From Jeotgalicoccus sp052093725 (GTDB taxonomy: Bacteria; Bacillota; Bacilli; Staphylococcales; Salinicoccaceae): 25,091 nt of DNA. Positions 23,193 to 25,091 of this stretch are shown piece by piece. The notes beneath the pieces were generated by a model that was not told the DNA's origin, did not search any database, and saw nothing but the letters and a program-made list of their open reading frames with translations. The stretch lies in contig JBQDHL010000016.1 of the NCBI GenBank assembly GCA_052093725.1, forward strand, positions 1 to 25,091. The letters run 5' to 3'. Positions within the stretch are counted from its first letter, which is position 1; each line of letters starts with the position of its first letter. The position numbers and the translations under genes are program-made.

Positions 23193-24767
23193 ATGAAGAA
23201 ATTATTAATGCTGTTTATGACAGTATTTATGCTGATGCTTGCAGCATGTACGGATGACAGCAATGTTGAAGAAGAAATTACTGACCCGCCGGAAGGTGAA
23301 TCAGCAGGCGGAGAAGCAATTGACTTCAGTATCATGTCATTACCGAACTCACTTGATCCGCATGCAGCAAACGACGGTTATTCACTTTATGTGATGACAA
23401 ACATTTACGAAACACTTGTAAAACTTAATCAGGATTTGGAACTAGAGCCGGGTCTTGCTGAGAGCTATGAACAAATTTCAGATAAAACATGGGAATTTAA
23501 ATTGCGTGAAGGTATTAAATTCCATGATGGCAGCGACTTCAATGCAGAAGTAGTAAAAGCTAACCTAGACCGCGTACGCGATGAAGAAGTTGCATCACCG
23601 CTTTCATTCCTGTTTACGGAAATCTCAGACGTTGAAATTATTGACGACTACACGGTTAAAATACATACAAACGAACCATTTGCAGCACTGCCGGCTCACC
23701 TGGCGCATCCAGGTGGCCATATGATTAGTAAAGAAGTAATTGATAAAGATTACGCTCAAATGGAAGAAGGCGGCAACCCGCTGACTGAAGTTAACCGTAC
23801 ACCAATCGGAACAGGATTCTTTAAATTTGAAGATATTACTGAAGGTGAACAGATTACACTAGTACGTAACGAAGAATACTGGGGCGAACCGGCAAAACCT
23901 GAATCAATCGTATTTAGAGCTGTTCCGGAAGACCAGTCACGTATCGCTGAGTTAACATCAGGTACAGCAGATATTATTTATCCGATGGACCCGAATGATG
24001 TTGCACAGGTAGATGCAAACGAAGGCAGCGAAGTTCAGCAGCGTCCAAGTGCGAACATGACGTACTTAGGTTTCAACACTGAAAAAGAACCATTCAACGA
24101 TGAAAATGTACGTCTGGCAATCGCATCGGCAATTGATAAAAATGCGATTATTGAAAACATTTTAGTTGGTATTCATGAAAAAGCAGAAACACCGTTAAAC
24201 CCTACAGTACATGGCTACAGTGAAGACCTTGAGCCAATTGAGTATGATCTTGAGCAGGCGAAAGAATACATGGCTGCAAGTGATCATCCTGATGGATTCA
24301 CAGCAGAAGTTGTACTGAACTCAAGAACACACCAGGATGTTGCAACTTACATGCAGGAAGTATTATCTGAAATTGGCGTAGATCTTGAAATCTCGCTGAT
24401 GGAAGCAGGCGCATATCAGGAATATACAGCGAACGGTGATCATGAAATGTTCATGGGCGGCTGGGGAACTGTAACACTTGATGCGGACTACGGATTATAT
24501 CCTATGTTCCACTCTGACAACATTGGCGCACCAGGAAACAGAACAAGATATTCAAACCCTGAAGTCGATGAATTACTCGACAACGCACGTATAGAGATGG
24601 ATGAAGAAAAACGTCTTCAAATGTACGAAGACGCACAGCAAATCATCATTGATGAACAGCCTCTCATTCCTGTATTCCACACTAAATTATTAACGGGAAT
24701 CAACTCTGATTTAGACGGTTACTTCCAGTATCCGAGCAGTTTCCCTTACCTTAAGAACTTAGAGTAA
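23193..24767 (+). CDS. ABC transporter solute-binding lipoprotein, family 5 (OppA/DppA/GsiB-like)
   Basis: This 524-residue secreted lipoprotein has a basic start, a hydrophobic signal segment (4-18) and a lipobox LAAC with the lipidated Cys19, so it is anchored outside the membrane. An acidic linker follows. The mature part has the family 5 pattern: SLDPHAANDGYS, LAESYEQISDKTWEFKLREG, KFHDGSDFNAE and PIGTGFFKF, then NEEYWG, and a late VRLAIASAIDK. The dipeptide/glutathione/nickel subgroup fits best, and the ligand cannot be read from sequence. The ATG at 23193 is set by GGAGG at 23181-23185; a frame from 23172 would spoil the signal peptide. No permease or ATPase gene follows, so it either uses a transporter encoded elsewhere or is an orphan binding protein. 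Confidence 0.9.
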   Translation: MKKLLMLFMTVFMLMLAACTDDSNVEEEITDPPEGESAGGEAIDFSIMSLPNSLDPHAANDGYSLYVMTNIYETLVKLNQDLELEPGLAESYEQISDKTWEFKLREGIKFHDGSDFNAEVVKANLDRVRDEEVASPLSFLFTEISDVEIIDDYTVKIHTNEPFAALPAHLAHPGGHMISKEVIDKDYAQMEEGGNPLTEVNRTPIGTGFFKFEDITEGEQITLVRNEEYWGEPAKPESIVFRAVPEDQSRIAELTSGTADIIYPMDPNDVAQVDANEGSEVQQRPSANMTYLGFNTEKEPFNDENVRLAIASAIDKNAIIENILVGIHEKAETPLNPTVHGYSEDLEPIEYDLEQAKEYMAASDHPDGFTAEVVLNSRTHQDVATYMQEVLSEIGVDLEISLMEAGAYQEYTANGDHEMFMGGWGTVTLDADYGLYPMFHSDNIGAPGNRTRYSNPEVDELLDNARIEMDEEKRLQMYEDAQQIIIDEQPLIPVFHTKLLTGINSDLDGYFQYPSSFPYLKNLE

Positions 24768-24773
24768 GATAAT

Positions 24774-24811
24774 AAAAATCCATCGGCTGGAATCAGCCGG
24801 TGGATTTTTTT
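24774..24811. terminator. Bidirectional terminator between binding protein and histidine kinase
   Basis: A 16-bp stem (AAAAATCCATCGGCTG with its near-complement, one T-G pair) and a 4-base loop (GAAT) is flanked by A residues on the left and T residues on the right. It lies between two convergent genes and overlaps the last two bases of the kinase stop codon. Confidence 0.9.
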
Positions 24812-25091
24812 AATGTAAATCGATTTTGAAATGCACACCTGTTTCAGTTGGCATAACAGTAAATGAACCGTTATGAAATTCAACCGCATCTTTAATAACA
24901 GAAAAACCGATGCCGTGATTTTCATTATTATCTTTAGAGGTTATACCGTGTTTCATAAAACTCTCTGCAGAATTGTTGTCCATGCCGACACCATTGTCTT
25001 TATAGTGTATGCAGATACCATTATCTTCGTCCGATAAATGTATATCTATATCTGGGTTTATTTTATTATGATCCAGACTATTTTCTATAAG
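24810..25091 (-). CDS. Sensor histidine kinase, C-terminal HATPase part (partial)
   Basis: The 93 residues visible here are the C-terminal ATP-binding domain of a histidine kinase; the gene continues beyond the right edge. The N box (LIENSLDH), the G1 box (DNGVGM), an F-box-like FMKHGITSK and the G2 box (HGIGFSVIK) occur in order, then the protein ends. The FMKHGITSK/GIG form is nearest to CitA/DcuS-type or related kinases rather than to WalK-type ones, but the sensor part is not visible. The stop codon is at 24810-24812 on the minus strand. A response regulator gene would be expected beyond the window. Confidence 0.85.
   Translation of the reverse strand, partial: LIENSLDHNKINPDIDIHLSDEDNGICIHYKDNGVGMDNNSAESFMKHGITSKDNNENHGIGFSVIKDAVEFHNGSFTVMPTETGVHFKIDLH

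Overview
The window looks like a low-to-moderate GC Gram-positive chromosome, most likely from the Staphylococcaceae (Jeotgalicoccus/Salinicoccus-like is my best guess). The reasons are strong GGAGG-type ribosome binding sites, compact operons, a Bacillus/Staphylococcus-style purine operon with PurBox-like operators, a Bacillus-like ycsFGI-kipIA set, a Gram-positive lipoprotein, and YitT. No mobile element, CRISPR array, rRNA or tRNA gene was seen. There is one 10-N assembly gap at 3239-3248. No gene-free stretch exceeds about 150 bases.

Layout. (1) 1-2344, + strand: the tail of a membrane protein, a binuclear-metal amidohydrolase, a terminator, then a YitT-family membrane protein. (2) 2390-6487, - strand: a SAM methyltransferase, the gap, then a compact phospholipid module. 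In transcription order the module is a GNAT acetyltransferase, a CDP-alcohol phosphatidyltransferase, a CdsA-like CDP-diacylglycerol synthase, a PlsC-like acyltransferase and a small membrane protein. (3) 6488-6636: a divergent promoter region with a good sigma-A promoter on each strand and a CodY-box-like sequence between them. (4) 6637-13368, + strand: an SRPBCC protein, pxpB, pxpC, a biotin carboxyl carrier protein, a biotin carboxylase, pxpA, an NRAMP-related transporter and a YcsI/D-glutamate-cyclase-family protein, closed by a terminator. (5) 13449-23116, + strand: the purine operon purE-K-L-F-M-N-H-D behind one strong promoter carrying an inverted PurBox-like pair. purC, purS and purQ, which usually sit between purK and purL in this group, are absent. 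(6) 23193-24767: a solute-binding lipoprotein (SBP family 5), then a bidirectional terminator. (7) 24810-25091, - strand: the C-terminal ATPase end of a sensor histidine kinase.

How the genes work together. Region 4 reads as a 5-oxoproline (pyroglutamate) salvage operon. PxpABC opens 5-oxoproline to glutamate, the YcsI-family protein may form 5-oxoproline from D-glutamate, and the NRAMP-related protein may be the permease. A biotin carboxylase and a BCCP sit in the operon without accA/accD. Because PxpB/PxpC are homologous to the carboxyltransferase half of urea carboxylase, the set could form a split, urea-carboxylase-like enzyme; this is the most interesting hypothesis here. Region 5 makes IMP, but is incomplete without PurC, PurS and PurQ. 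Region 2 looks like an accessory lipid-headgroup pathway whose transferase has an altered active-site signature.
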